From Notolepis coatsorum (taxonomy: Eukaryota > Chordata > Actinopteri > Aulopiformes > Paralepididae), in the NCBI GenBank assembly GCA_963971535.1, contig OZ020598.1, positions 86,390,122 to 86,454,121 on the forward strand: a DNA stretch of 64,000 nt. Direction: 5' to 3'. The stretch's first letter is position 1. Each line of letters opens with the position of its first letter. Made by a program: the position numbers and the translations under genes. Below, piece by piece: positions 11,902-23,036 of the stretch. The notes below the pieces were generated by a model. The model was not told where the DNA came from. It did not search any database and was given only the letters and a program-made list of their open reading frames with translations.

Positions 11902-12104
11902 AGGATATGCTGCTCCTTCCCGGTTGCTAGGTCTCGCTTGGACCGGTGGGGGGAGGTGGTCTGTGGGGGGTATAGACCTCGTCTGTTGGTCAAGTTCAGG
12001 GTCGTTTACTCGGCTAGGGGATGCCGCCCTGGAGGTGTGTCTAGACGAGTTCCTGGAGCCTCTGGCGGAGGGAGAGGGTGTTGTCCGTCTGATCAGCTGT
12101 TCTA

Positions 12105-12755
12105 TTAGTTGCGCTTGCTGTCTGTCGCGCTCTGCGTCCCGTAGAGCACCAGCAGCTGCTCGCTGGCTGTTTCTTCCCTCTGAATGCGTCTTATTTCTAG
12201 ACGTATATGCTCTTCTTCGCTCCGCTGCTGGATCTGCAGTCGGTCGCGTTCAGCAGCGGCGTTCAGGCTGATGAGGAAGGCCTGCTGTAGGGTCCTCTCT
12301 GCCTCGCTGGGAGAAGGCGGTTGTATAGGGGAGCCTTCCCTCGGGGTACTCCTTGCGGAGCCTTGGAGCTCTATCTCCACGGTGCTCTCCCCGTTTTCTT
12401 CCGTGCCGAGTTCTGTCTCGGTAGCGTTGTATTCCTCCCGGGACTCATCGGGGACTACTTCTTCAGTACTGGCGGGGTGTGAAGTCATGTCTGGTTCCCA
12501 CTGGTCCCCACCGTGAACTTGGTCAGTTACATTAGAACCCGTAGGGGCCTCTATGGTCGGGGTAGTCTGGGCGTTGGGGTTAGACATACTTTTACTTTCT
12601 AGTTTTACCGCGTTTACTGTTAGTAGAAGACTAGGTTGTTGACTGACAGCGTAAGCCTCTAAGTACTGAGGGAGCCGTCGTTCGCGCTGCGGGCGTTGGT
12701 TAGGAGGATCGTTTCGTGGAGTGTTCATCATAGGCCATTTCAATATTAATAACAC
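12105..12755 (-). pseudogene. BEL/Pao gag N-terminal part, frameshifted
   Basis: The frame is 216 residues, starting close to the PBS. It is charged and glutamate/arginine-rich with a likely coiled coil near its end (SEAERTLQQAF onward). Homologous coding shifts to another frame near 12130-12160, so this reading ends prematurely at 12105. The simplest reading is a 1-base indel in gag. The function of this N-terminal part is inferred only from position. Confidence 0.8.
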
Positions 12756-12780
12756 TATATTAATATTACACTAATTACCA

Positions 12781-12797
12781 TCCGGCTCGAAGGACCA
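12781..12797 (-). other. Primer binding site matching tRNA-Tyr
   Basis: Two bases after the 5' LTR on the minus strand comes TGGTCCTTCGAGCCGGA. This is the complement of the vertebrate tRNA-Tyr 3' end (acceptor strand and T-arm, including CCA). The match of 17 bases at the right place supports tRNA-Tyr as minus-strand primer. Confidence 0.8.
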
Positions 12798-12799
12798 AT

Positions 12800-14237
12800 T
12801 GTAACTGAGGGGTACAATTCCCTGACTGTATTACTAGATATGATACTTACTACCACTACCTTTGTACTTAATATTCGGCCACCCAGTACTCGGCATAAAT
12901 ATATTATGATGAACACTGTCACGTAGATGAAACGGATCCAACACAAATGTACGAATTAGAAATAGGTCTTTATTTCTACACAGCGATGGTGTGTAGAGCA
13001 AGCACTTAATCAAATCAATCACATTTATGAATGGGAATTAGTATGCACTTTTATGGCAAGAGTATTCGTCGGTATATCAATAGAGAATGTCCAATCTCTG
13101 AAGGCGCAGGTGGTACATATACGACCTGGAATAGTTTAAGGAATAACAGCAATGATACTTTAATGATTATATACTGGATACACTAGGGGGGGTTAATCCG
13201 GTCGCTTGTAAGCCGACAGGAGTAGGAAGGGGGGGGGGGGGGGTAGAATCCGGCTGCCTCATCCGGCCAAGGGTATCCCAGGTGAACCCACTGTAGTGCC
13301 GTTCAATGCGCCGGCGATCCTTGGACCACAGATGAAAGCAGGTGGACTCTTTGTGGGCCGGCGTCCTCCGGTCCACGGAGGAGAGACGTGAAGCGACCTC
13401 GTCTTGCAAAGCGTCTCCTCACCTTGCGTCCTCTCCAGGGGGGGGGGGGTTCCAACACACGGCAGTGTCGGGGGTCTTTATCCATGGAATAATCAACGTA
13501 TACAAAGCATAATCCGTGCCGGGGAAGGCGGGCTGTCGTCGGTAGAATAATCCGGTATACAGGTCCACTCGCTCGTCGGCTCTGGGGCTCCTCGGGTGCA
13601 GCTTCACGTGGGGTCAACCACCCTGGATAAGCAGCCAGTTCTCTGCCCGAAACGATGGGGTACTGACTACGGTAGTATTCTCACCGTACGAAGCACTATA
13701 TATTAACAGACTATTATTAGCTTAATAGACTACGTCCAACTCGACGATATAGTGCCAAATATGACTATTCAAATATTAATATACACGATGTCTCAATACC
13801 GATGGTAGGCGAACTTGGCCTTACTCCCACACGTGGCGTCGCGGGGAGGCTTTACGTCTGTAACTCTATTGGAGGGTAAGAAACTGGACTGAAAAGGAAG
13901 TCCTACTTTAGTAGCGCAGTATATATACGCACTATGAACAAAGTCCCATTAGTGGTGCGGTAGCCAGATTCCTACGCGGAACTAGGACTTGTTCGTACAT
14001 GTTGAGCGGTACGTTTGAACTGGGTCTGAGGGGTATGGCAGCCTGGCACCAAGGTCTCGACCAATAGTAGAATGGAGACTATTATGGGATGTTCAGTAGG
14101 CTAGAATGGATATTCAATGCATATTGTACAAGGAATATACAAGGGATATCAGGGAATATTAGAGAATATACAAATACAATTAAATATATATATATAAATA
14201 AATATATATATTCGGTTTAATCTGGCCCTTCACAACA
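12800..14237 (-). repeat. BEL/Pao 5' LTR (1438 bp)
   Basis: Partner of 6190-7630 with the same TG...CA ends. On the minus strand it lies upstream of the PBS and gag, so it would carry the promoter. Confidence 0.96.
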
Positions 14238-14297
14238 AAGTGCTTTATAAATAAAATGAATTATTATTACCTTATTTGCATATTGTCTCGTTATTAG

Positions 14298-14345
14298 ATA
14301 GATAGATAGATAATTAATACTTTATTGATCCCGGAGGGGAATTTA
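14298..14345. repeat. (GATA)n with a retroposon-like tail motif
   Basis: Short GATA repeats precede ACTTTATTGATCCCGG-GGGAATTT, a text common at the 3' ends of fish retroposons. It lies within the right half of the hAT element. Confidence 0.5.
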
Positions 14346-14424
14346 AGTAGCCATACGATGGAGTTATATCGGCTCCGTTCTTTTTACAGAGTAAAATTAG
14401 CAGCTTAAATTTAGTGAACAGCAT

Positions 14425-14886
14425 TTATTCCTTGGCGATGCAATATGCCACATTCATCTTAAGCTTTACCTCACGGAGATCAGTATCATCCGCTCTGGTC
14501 GCCTGTTTACTCAGCGAGTGCAAGAGGGTGCCGACCCGCTCAGGGTTTTGTTTAGCGTTGAAGGCATCCCGGGCAAGAACGTGTCGATGGGACGTATTGT
14601 GTTTATTAATGTTATCCCTTTTTAGGATATTGTTACCCACGACATAGGGATTCTCTGATCGGATCTTTTCCGGAGCCTCCCGGCACCAGTGACGGAAGAA
14701 TAGCTGCGCTTCCTCATTAAGAATTACCCACGGAAAAAAAAATTTCCACTCTGCGTTATATCTGTACTTCTTGTTAATCTTCTCCTTTTGTCTCGTTTCT
14801 ATTAACGGTGGTCCCTCTCGGGATCGTTTGGGGTTTTGGTCTTGTACTTCTTTTGTTGGATTTAATACCTTAAAAAAGCGCTTCAT
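14425..14886 (-). pseudogene. hAT transposase N-terminal fragment with TTF-type zinc finger
   Basis: The frame is 153 residues. Around residues 42-54 it reads YNAEWKFFFPWV, then RHWCREAP, then a KRDNINKHNTSHRHVLA segment near 88-104. The tryptophan, cysteine and His-x-Ser-x-His spacing resembles the TTF zinc finger found at the N-terminus of many hAT transposases and their domesticated relatives (ZNF862/ZMYM-like). The frame ends after VAYCIAKE, the start of the region where these transposases normally continue for several hundred residues. The DDE core and C-terminal dimerisation domain are absent, so this is a truncated relic inside the hAT element 5566-15207. Confidence 0.7.
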
Positions 14887-15207
14887 CTTGTCGAAGTCAC
14901 TCAGTCACTGTACATTGAGCTCGCAACTCGCTGGCATATTGTTCGCTAGGGATTATGGGATTTGGTGTTTGATATATGGACTCTACGCAGCAGACGGCAC
15001 ATTGTTTTTAATCGCACGAGACTACAAGTACCAAGTGGATAGCGTGGCGCCGTGGTCCATTCAATTTACCGTCACACTTTTTTTTTTTTTTTTTTGCTAC
15101 CGCCAGGCACAGGCCATCGCACCAGTGCTACTGAAGTCAATCCATTCATCGCACAGACTGACGTCAGTGTCGCACGTGCGACATATATGTCGCACTGTAC
15201 AGCCCTG

Positions 15208-16067
15208 GCTAACGTTGCTACCTACTGTACCCGGCGCTGCTAACTGGCTAACGTTATGAGAGCTAACGTTGCTACCTACTGTTCCCGGAGCTGCTAACTG
15301 GCTAACGTTATGAGAGCTAACGTTGCTACCTACTGTACCCGGCGCTGCTAACTGGCTAACGTTATGAGAGCTAACGTTGCTACCTACTGTACCCGGCACT
15401 GCTAACTGGCTAACGTTATGAGAGCTAACGTTGCTACCTACTGTACCCGGCGCTGCTAACTGGCTAACGTTATGAAAGCTAACGTTGCTACCTACTGTAC
15501 CCGGCGCTAACTGGCTAACGTTATGAGAGCTAACGTTGCTACCTACTGTACCCGGCGCTGCTAACTGGCTAACGTTATGAGAGCCAACGTTGCTACCTAC
15601 TGTTCCCGGAGCTGCTAACTGGCTAACGTTATGAGAGCTAACGTTGCTACCTACTGTACCCGGCACTGCTAACTGGCTAACATTATGAGAGCTAACGTTG
15701 CTACCTACTGTTCCCGGAGCTGCTAACTTGCTAACGTTATGAGAGCTAACATTGCTACCTACTGTTCCCGGAGCTGCTAACTGGCTAACGTTATGAGAGC
15801 TAATGTTGCTACCTACTGTAGGGGTCTGGGGGACAGGTGCTCCTCACAGCTTGGCCTGGAGGACGGTGGTGGGGTCTGGGGGACAGGTGCTCCTCACAGC
15901 TTGGCCTTATGAAAGCTAATGTTGCTACCTACTGTACCCGGAGCTGCTAACTGGCTAACGTTATGAGAGCTAATATTGCTACCTACTGTACCCGGAGCTG
16001 CTAACTGGCTAACGTTATGAGAGCTAACGTTGCTACCTACTGTACCCGGAGCTGCAAACTGGCTATC
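15208..16067. repeat. 54-bp minisatellite, right block
   Basis: This continues the array of 4490-5565 after the hAT insertion, with about 14 copies. Both variants occur, plus a hybrid ACCCGGAGCTG. Near 15820-15905 it is interrupted by two copies of a roughly 50-base unit, GGGGTCTGGGGGACAGGTGC.., which is unrelated to the 54-base unit. Confidence 0.95.
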
Positions 16068-16810
16068 GTTCCTGTTTAAACAAAAATGTTAATAAATGGG
16101 AGCTTCCTCAAACAGCCATCTCTTTCCCCGACAATCCCCTCTGTGCACAAACCCTTACATATGGTAATTAACATTAAAACACCTGCGGCTTATATTCAGG
16201 TGCGGCTTATAGTGCGAAAAGTACGGTAAATGAACTCTCTCAACTGTTTGATCACTGAAAAAAGGTACAACAACATTAGGTCAAAGGGGGACCGTTTCTC
16301 CTGTGACAAACAAAAGCTGTATCTTCTTCATATTCATAAAGTATCATACCAACAGTGAGCTTAGGCAACAACACGTGCTGGCTATGAGTTTCCATTAGCT
16401 ACACTTCCTGCAGGGTGAGCGCATGGTGCATGGTCATCGTGTCAAGGCCCAGGGTCAGGGAGTAGCCCTGATTGCATAGCAGTTACATCACTGAACATGT
16501 ACAATATTCTGTGGTTTTACATTTTAACCCCCCCCCCCCCCCCATTCCTGCAGTATCCCATTCCCAACAGTTACAGTCCTGACCTGATCATTTAAATATT
16601 CTGCAGTTATACACTTTAACCGACCCATCCACCTTCCCTGGGGTCTCATTCACACACATACATGCCAAGACAGGGAGAGGGGGGAAAGGAAGATGGAAGG
16701 AAATACTAATAAATAAATAGGGATATAAAAAAGTTTAACAAATAAGTTTCAAAAAAAGTAATACAATTATAATAATAATACTAATAAAATAAATAAAAGG
16801 GGTTCAGGTA
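16068..16810. other. Non-coding stretch, no gene seen
   Basis: It contains GCGGCTTAT words near 16185-16225 of the kind seen at DNA-transposon ends, a poly-C tract at 16526-16543 and AT-rich text after 16690. No supportable gene or complete element. Confidence 0.5.
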
Positions 16811-17000
16811 CATTTACATTTAGTCATTTAGCTGAGGCTTTTATCCAAAGCGACTTACAAGTTCTGTACAATAAGTCATCAGGAAGGGTACAACTCTATC
16901 AGCTGAGTAACAATGTTCATCAAAGTGTTGAGTGCTACAGTGTAGGTTAGTTTATTAGGTAAAGTAAGATACACAAATAAATAAGTTAGTTAAGGGTGTT
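16811..17000 (-). mobile_element. LINE 3' end fragment (minus strand)
   Basis: It starts with ACATTTACATTTAGTCATTT followed by TTTTATCCAAAGCGACTTAC. The same terminus opens the fragment at 37566, where it joins LINE coding text. It is read as a severely 5'-truncated copy on the minus strand. Confidence 0.6.
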
Positions 17001-17682
17001 CAGCTCTATTGTTTGTCAGTTTCTTCGTTGATAGTCAGGGTATAGATATGTTGTAAAAACAAGGTAATATGGAATGTTTTTAGGGGACATGTCAGAGAAA
17101 ACCTAAATCGCATTTGTGATATTTCTGAAAACGGATGACCAAGAAAACTCAGACTGGTGCTACTTCCCCTTCTGACCGCAACCTCCCCTTCTGACCGCGA
17201 CCAGCGATTGTGGCCACATGACATTTTCATGATTTGTACAGATTGTGAAAGTACAGAACGTACAAGCTTTCAAATGATGTGTCATACATTGAAATCGGAG
17301 AATCCAGGCTAATGCAGTAATATAATATATTCACATCACAAGCCTAACTTTCAGGGAGTAAGGACGGCATTAGCCTAGATTTTAAGTAGGGTGGGGGAAT
17401 AGATTCACATAAGAACCATGATTCTATCTTCTACCAATTCAAAATCTATCACAAATTCCCAATTTTTTATTTATTTATTGTGATTAATTTTATTTATCTT
17501 TATTCAACTAACCGTCTACCAGTCGGATGGGAAAAGTAACTCAAAAACAACAATCTAGAATCAAATCTATTGATTCTAATAGAGAATCGATTTGGAATCG
17601 AATATTGAATGGAATTGTGAGATTCCCGTAATAGTGCAGCTCTAGTTCCAAGGCTGCCCCCTCGCTGTCGATTAATCAGGTG
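17001..17682. other. Non-coding stretch with degenerate repeat text
   Basis: Near 17380-17645 there are GAATCGATT-type inverted words and an end-like GTGCAGCTCTAG that suggest an old MITE. I could not define its ends. No gene. Confidence 0.4.
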
Positions 17683-17962
17683 TAGGGATGTCCCGATCCG
17701 ATCACGTGATCGGGGCCAATCAGGTGATTTTCAGAGGATCAGGAATTTCTTTATTTTTTTTATAATCGGGGGTAATTTTTAATTTTTTTTATATATTCAA
17801 CAACCATGTTCACGTCTTAAACACATACTGAGGCCTTAGTTTTGGTTTTAAATTACATATCATTCATTTATTTATTGTCACACAGAGCAGAAGAATTTGC
17901 CAAAACAAATGCATTTCCTTTTATTTATGCCGAAAATAGCAGACCTCACAACGTGTTGTAAA

Positions 17963-18107
17963 CATGGGCAGGTTATGTCCACCTGATGACTCGGAGCAGC
18001 TAGACAAAATGTCAGAAGTTTGGAAGCATTTTAAATTTGAAACCAAAGCCAGTCCAATATAGCCAGTTGCAATGTTTGCAAGGCGGACGTTCCACGTGCG
18101 TTCAACG
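17963..18107 (+). pseudogene. BED-type zinc finger relic of a hAT transposase
   Basis: An ATG frame encodes MSEVWKHFKFETK, the aromatic start of a BED finger. A stop and frame change follow, then CNVCKADV in another frame supplies the C-x2-C pair. This fits the DNA-binding N-terminus of hAT transposases. It is broken and cut off by the hAT insertion at 18301. Confidence 0.6.
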
Positions 18108-18300
18108 TTATGTGACTAGAGCGAGCAAAGGAATGGGGCACGGCTGGTGCCAAACAGCTGTTTTGAATGCCTCGTTTGAATGAAGAAAGTTCACCTGGAT
18201 AACATTAGCTTTGTGAGGATTATTCGTCGGCGTTTCAGACCAAAATGGAGCAAATCATTACGTAAGTCGAACACTGTGAATGTATACTAAATATGCAAAC

Positions 18301-19232
18301 TAGGGATGCCCCGATCACGTTTTTTGCCACCGATACCGATCACCGATCGTCTTGAGCCATATCGGCCGATACCGATATCGATTGTTTTGGTATAAAAAAA
18401 AATATATATTTTTATATATAATTAAAAAAAATTATAAAAAATATATATTATATAATCATACTTGTAGTTGTATTATCTGCGAGACATCGCCACCACGCAA
18501 CAAGTCAAAATGCTCGCTATCTGCAAACAGCTCCACTGTCTGTGTGTACTCGAGTAGCCTCCAGCTACGGCCAGGATTCTCCGGCGCTGCAGCTGGACCC
18601 TATTGATCACATTCAGCATGCCCTCAACTCGAATACGCATCGAATCAATGTTATAAGACATTGATATCAGGAGCTATCTGTAGCTACTGCTAGCCGGCTC
18701 GATAACGTTAAGACAACGCCTCAGTGAACTATGTAGTTTAATGGGATATTTGGTTTTGAACAGTGAGCTAACGTGAGCTAACGTGAGCTAACGTGAGCTA
18801 TCATGCAATACTAGACTATTGCTGGAGCATTTGTTGATATCAGGAGCTATCAGTAGCTAGCCGGCTAGATACCGTTAACAATGCCTCATGTATTAAACTA
18901 AAAGTGAATAGTTGACTGGGTAATTTTGTTTAAACAGTAACGGTAGCTAACGTTAGCTCACAGAGGTTGTATGCACTAGAGCAGACTATTGCTGGAGCTT
19001 GTTTACACGGGGAAGGGAGGGGCAGGAGGAGGAGGAGGTGGAGCGGCAGTTTGCAGCTCCGTGTGTCTGAGACAGAACTCAGCGAGTGAGATCTCCGCTA
19101 AGAATTGGATCATGTTTTTCGATCGGTTTTCACGATCGACGAAAATAAAGCATTATCGGAATTCACTGATCTCATATTTATACTGAATATCGGCCGATAC
19201 CGATCGCTGGCCGATCGATCGGGGCATCCCTA
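18301..19232. mobile_element. hAT-type element, 932 bp
   Basis: The 16-bp terminal inverted repeat TAGGGATGCCCCGATC is perfect (18301-18316 and 19217-19232). The 8-bp TSD ATGCAAAC is perfect at 18293-18300 and 19233-19240. The interior has CCGATACCGATC words near both ends and no transposase. Confidence 0.93.
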
Positions 19233-19600
19233 ATGCAAACAGATTGAAACTTTGAATATTTCTCGTATGGTGAATGTAATGCGAGCCGCCGCGCTCGACT
19301 GGGGCTATATGATAGCGTCAATATATGAGCTACCTTGCAGCTAGCGTTAGCGTTACCTAACCATTAGCTAGTGCTGGCTTTAAAGTCAATGTTAGCTTGC
19401 TTGGTATCCAACGCTAGCTCGGCAGACAGTGAAGTGATGCTACTGTAATGTATAGCTACGTGCCTAGCTAGCGTTACCTAAATGAGCCCTCGCAGTGAAT
19501 CTTTCATGACTCTGCAAGCTAACTAAGCTTGTGTCATTCGCTAACAAGCTAACTGGCGTGAGGCACTTAGGCTAGGTAACATTAGCTAGCTATTACCTTC
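19233..19600. other. Interior of old hAT element, GCTAGC-rich
   Basis: Non-coding text rich in GCTAGC, TAACGTTA and related words. No gene seen. Confidence 0.4.
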
Positions 19601-19622
19601 CTCAAAGAGGTTTTAGAACAGT

Positions 19623-20911
19623 GTGATTGGAGATATCCTTAAAATTGTAAACAGCTCTCTCAAATCAGGCATCTTTCCAGACTCACTAAAAATGGCTGTA
19701 GTTAGGCCCTTACTAAAGAAACACAACCTTGATCCCTCTGTGTTGAGTAATTATAGACCTATCTCTAATCTCCCTTTTCTGGGCAAGGTCTTAGAAAATA
19801 CAATTTTTCATCAACTGGATGCGTTTTTACAGAAAAATAAGGTCCATAACAAATTCCAATCTGTTTTCCGGAGGGGCCATAGCACTGAGATAGCACTTGT
19901 AAAGGTAATTAATGACCTTAGGGTGTCTGCGGACAATAAAGAGGTATCAGTTCTCCTACTCCTAGATTTAACGGCTGCGTTTGACACAATTGACCACACA
20001 ATTCTAATGCACCACCTCGAGTACTGGATAGGTCTGTCAGGCACGGCCTTGTCCTGGTTTCATTCCTACTTAACAGGTAGAAGCTACTCTGTCAATCTAG
20101 CTAATTATGATTCTGACAAACACACCATCTGTTCTGGTATCCCGCAGGGCTCCATTCTTGGCCCTTTATTGTTCTCCCTGTATATACTGCCGCTGGGTGG
20201 ACTTATTACCAATCATCGAGTTAACTTCCATTTCTATGCTGATGATACCCAGCTTTACCTCTCCGTAGCTCCAGACGAGCCCTGTGCTCTAGACCCGCTG
20301 TTGACCTGTTTGTCCAGCATAAAAGGCTGGATGAGTGAGAATTTTCTCAAGCTAAATGAGGATAAGACAGAAGTTCTCATAGTGGGGTCTAGTGAGCAGA
20401 GATAACTGATAAAAAGTAGACTGGGTAACCTGAATGTAGAAAATAACACTGCAGTAAAGAACCTGGGGGTTATTATTGATTCTGAATTGAATTTTAATAC
20501 ACACATTAATCATGTCACGAAGATTGCCTTCTTTCATCTTAGAAATATTGCACGAATTAGATGCAAATGGATGATGCAAAAACGCTAATCCACGCTTTTG
20601 TTTTCTCTCGGCTTGATTATTGTAATACACTTTATTCTGGCCTTCCAAAGAAAACAACTGACAGATTACAACTTGTCTAAAATTCGGCAGCCAGAATTTT
20701 AACTAGAACTAAGATGAGGGAACATATTACTCCAGTTTTAGCTTCACTGCATTGGCTCCCGGTTGTCTTTAGGATTGATTTAAAAATTCTCGTGCTTGTT
20801 TTTAAAGCTCTTAATGGTCTGGCACCGTCCTATCTCTGCGACTGCCTACATAGATATGTTCCAAACCGCCCCCCAGGTCCTCTAGTGCGGACCTGCTCGA
20901 AGTGCCTACAA
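19623..20911 (+). pseudogene. L2-like LINE reverse transcriptase, decayed
   Basis: The main frame (19623-20402, 260 residues) begins inside RT with [17 protein letters not shown]. It continues through [14 protein letters not shown], the catalytic [31 protein letters not shown] and [12 protein letters not shown] (YADD box). A stop at 20403 and later frame changes break the thumb region. C-terminal L2 text (HITPVLASLHWLPV, KALNGLAPSYL) reappears in frame at 20714-20911. The endonuclease domain and start of RT are missing, consistent with 5' truncation on insertion. Confidence 0.88.
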
Positions 20912-21404
20912 TGAAATATAAAAAATATGGCGAAGCAGCTTTTTGTTTCTATGGGCCGACGGTGTAGAATAATCTCCCACTACATATAAAACAGGCAGCC
21001 TCTGTGGATAGCTTTAAAGAACAGCTCAAGACCTATTTTTATACTCTTGCTTTTAGCTGATTTTAAAATTCCAATTTAAATTTTTTTTATTAGTTTCTGT
21101 GACTTTGACATGCTGCACGGTCAGGTTTCCCAAGCCAGCACTGTCACTCACCTATAAGGAAACACCCCCTCAAAACGTACAGAAGGCCTCTCATATCTGT
21201 ACTCTCTGTCCCTGACATGCTGCGCAGTCAGTCTCATTGGGCCAGCAGTGTCACTCACTGACACTCCTCAACACTGACTGTTCTATTGTATTCACAAAAT
21301 ATGCTTACTTCATATATGCCTACCACATGTATCTATTGCTATGTTCGCCCATCCATCACCATCACAATCACGCGTGCAGTCTAACACCTTTCCCGTCTCC
21401 CTGT

Positions 21405-21650
21405 GAGTGGCTGTCCTGGAGTGATGACCGGAGTGCTGGATGTCCCGTGATGACACCCACCCAGGATGCGATCCCCCTCTGCGTGCCCCCCTGTCTCCCT
21501 ATCTCCGGCTGTCTCGTAGTGATGACCGGAATGTTCGACGTCCCGTGATGACTGGGAGGATGCGACCCTCTCTGCGTCGCCCCCTGTCTCCCTGTCTTCG
21601 GCTGTCTCGGAGTGATGACCAGAGTGTAGAAAGTCCCGGGAGGACGCACC
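21405..21650. repeat. Imperfect tandem repeat in the L2 3' UTR
   Basis: Three or more copies of a roughly 70-90 base unit share CTGTCTCGTAGTGATGACCG and GATGCGACCC words. They give long but meaningless frames on both strands. Confidence 0.7.
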
Positions 21651-22099
21651 CCTGTGCCTCAACTAGAGCCGCTATCAGTTCTATCTTTAATCTTATAAAA
21701 TGTTCAGTTGTTATCACTATCAGCTCTATATTTAATTTTTCAAAATGTTCAGTTGCTATCGCATGCACTCATCTGTGTTTCACTACACACATGGGTGCAT
21801 GCTTACCAACTGTTCGCCTGTTTTTAATGCAACATGCAACATTAATATCACCGACATCTAAGAAGGGAGATCCCCCCTTGAATTGGCCCTTCTAAGGTTT
21901 CTCTCCTCCACATTGCCTGTGGTGCATTTTTTCCTATTTGTTAGGTTTTAGTGAGTTTTTCATTACCTTCGCGTGGGGTATGTCTGGGAGTGTTGCATGC
22001 ATGCATGCATTTATTTTGAGTTTATTATAATTTTTTGGACCTTATGGTATTCTTGTTTTTTCTTGACTTACTGTGTTTTTTTCTTCTTGACTTGTTTAA

Positions 22100-23036
22100 C
22101 ACTTTGGCATCCGCACTCTTGCGGCGATTTATGCCTCAGAGGACAGCGGTTTGTTTACAAACCGATGTACTTTCTAAGAGCTATATATATCATTTATAGT
22201 ATTGCTATCTGTCCATTCTCATTGTCACTTGAGTGCATAAACCGTGCCTTCATAATGGCTTAAAGAAAATAAAAATCCATCGGTTGGTTGTCATTTTATA
22301 GCGTTGTGAATATAAGGTTTATCGCGCTTTTCGTCTCTTCTTTTTTTCAGGAAGCTAGAAAATAGGCTAAATGTTGGCGCCGTTATATCAAACGCCCTTT
22401 CTGCTGTATATATACGAATGAAATAAAACAAACTGCGTAGCATCCGGACTATTACAGAGCATCTATGGATGAAATGGGGGCGGCGGGGAATGCCGATTAG
22501 TATTATTGATTAGCAATAGAGTGTGCGTTCAGGTAGCCAATGTCAGTGATCTATCACGTTAGGTTTTAAAACAATGTCCAATCCAGCTGTAATTTGGGGG
22601 AATAGTATCCTACCGTCAGGCCATGTGATCGCCGGCAGCATTTCTTCATTAGTCATCGGATTCTGGTAGATCGATATGTCCATTGGCTAATCATAAATCC
22701 CATTATTCCAGGCTGAAAAATGCGTTCGGTAACGTGATCAAAGATGGAGGGTCTTCGTTTGGAATCGAGGCTCATATGATCCGCCCACAGACTGTAAAAG
22801 ATTTTTTTTTTTAAATGATACTGCAGTGGAGCGATGGCGCCCCTAAGCGGATCTGGCCGGTATTGCATGTTTCGAAAATCAAATATGTGGGTAGGTCATG
22901 GATCTCGATCGCGGACGTTATTAGCGTTATAAATATGGAATAAAACAATAACAACTTGCCACGAGTATATAAGTGGCTCTGGTCCACAACGCATGGCACC
23001 GAAACACGTATATACTCGTGGACGGACGGCATAGTG
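22100..23036. mobile_element. piggyBac-type MITE, 937 bp
   Basis: It is flanked by TTAA at 22096-22099 and 23037-23040. Ends are imperfect inverted repeats: CACTTTGGCATCCG left, and CACTATGCCGTCCG when the right end is reversed. TTAA target duplication is diagnostic for piggyBac. The interior shares TGGTAGATCGATATGTCCAT with 47692-47720, so related sequence is present elsewhere in the window. Confidence 0.8.

Larger units (their letters stand above)
6190..14237 (-). mobile_element. BEL/Pao LTR retrotransposon, full-length but defective
   Basis: Two near-identical LTRs (6190-7630 and 12800-14237) bound a 5.17 kb interior coding on the minus strand. LTRs start TGTAACTGAGG and end CACAACA in + orientation, so TG...CA ends are kept. 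A perfect 5-bp TSD, AAGTG, lies at 6185-6189 and 14238-14242. Reading the minus strand, the order is LTR, PBS, gag, zinc knuckles, aspartic protease, reverse transcriptase, RNase H, C-terminal DUF5641-like domain, polypurine tract, LTR. That order and the protein signatures are those of BEL/Pao (Belpaoviridae). Coding is broken: a frame change in gag, a frame change at the protease/pol junction, and loss of most of the integrase. Confidence 0.95.
5566..15207. mobile_element. hAT-type element interrupted by a BEL/Pao element
   Basis: The left end CAGGGCTGTAC (5566-5576) matches the inverted right end GTACAGCCCTG (15197-15207). The TSD GCTAACGT is perfect at 5558-5565 and 15208-15215 and lies inside a minisatellite unit. 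Without the 8.05 kb BEL/Pao insertion and its TSD the element would be about 1.6 kb. Its right half holds the N-terminal part of a transposase-like gene (14425-14886, minus strand). A copy with only that fragment cannot encode a full transposase, so it is a deletion derivative. Confidence 0.9.
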
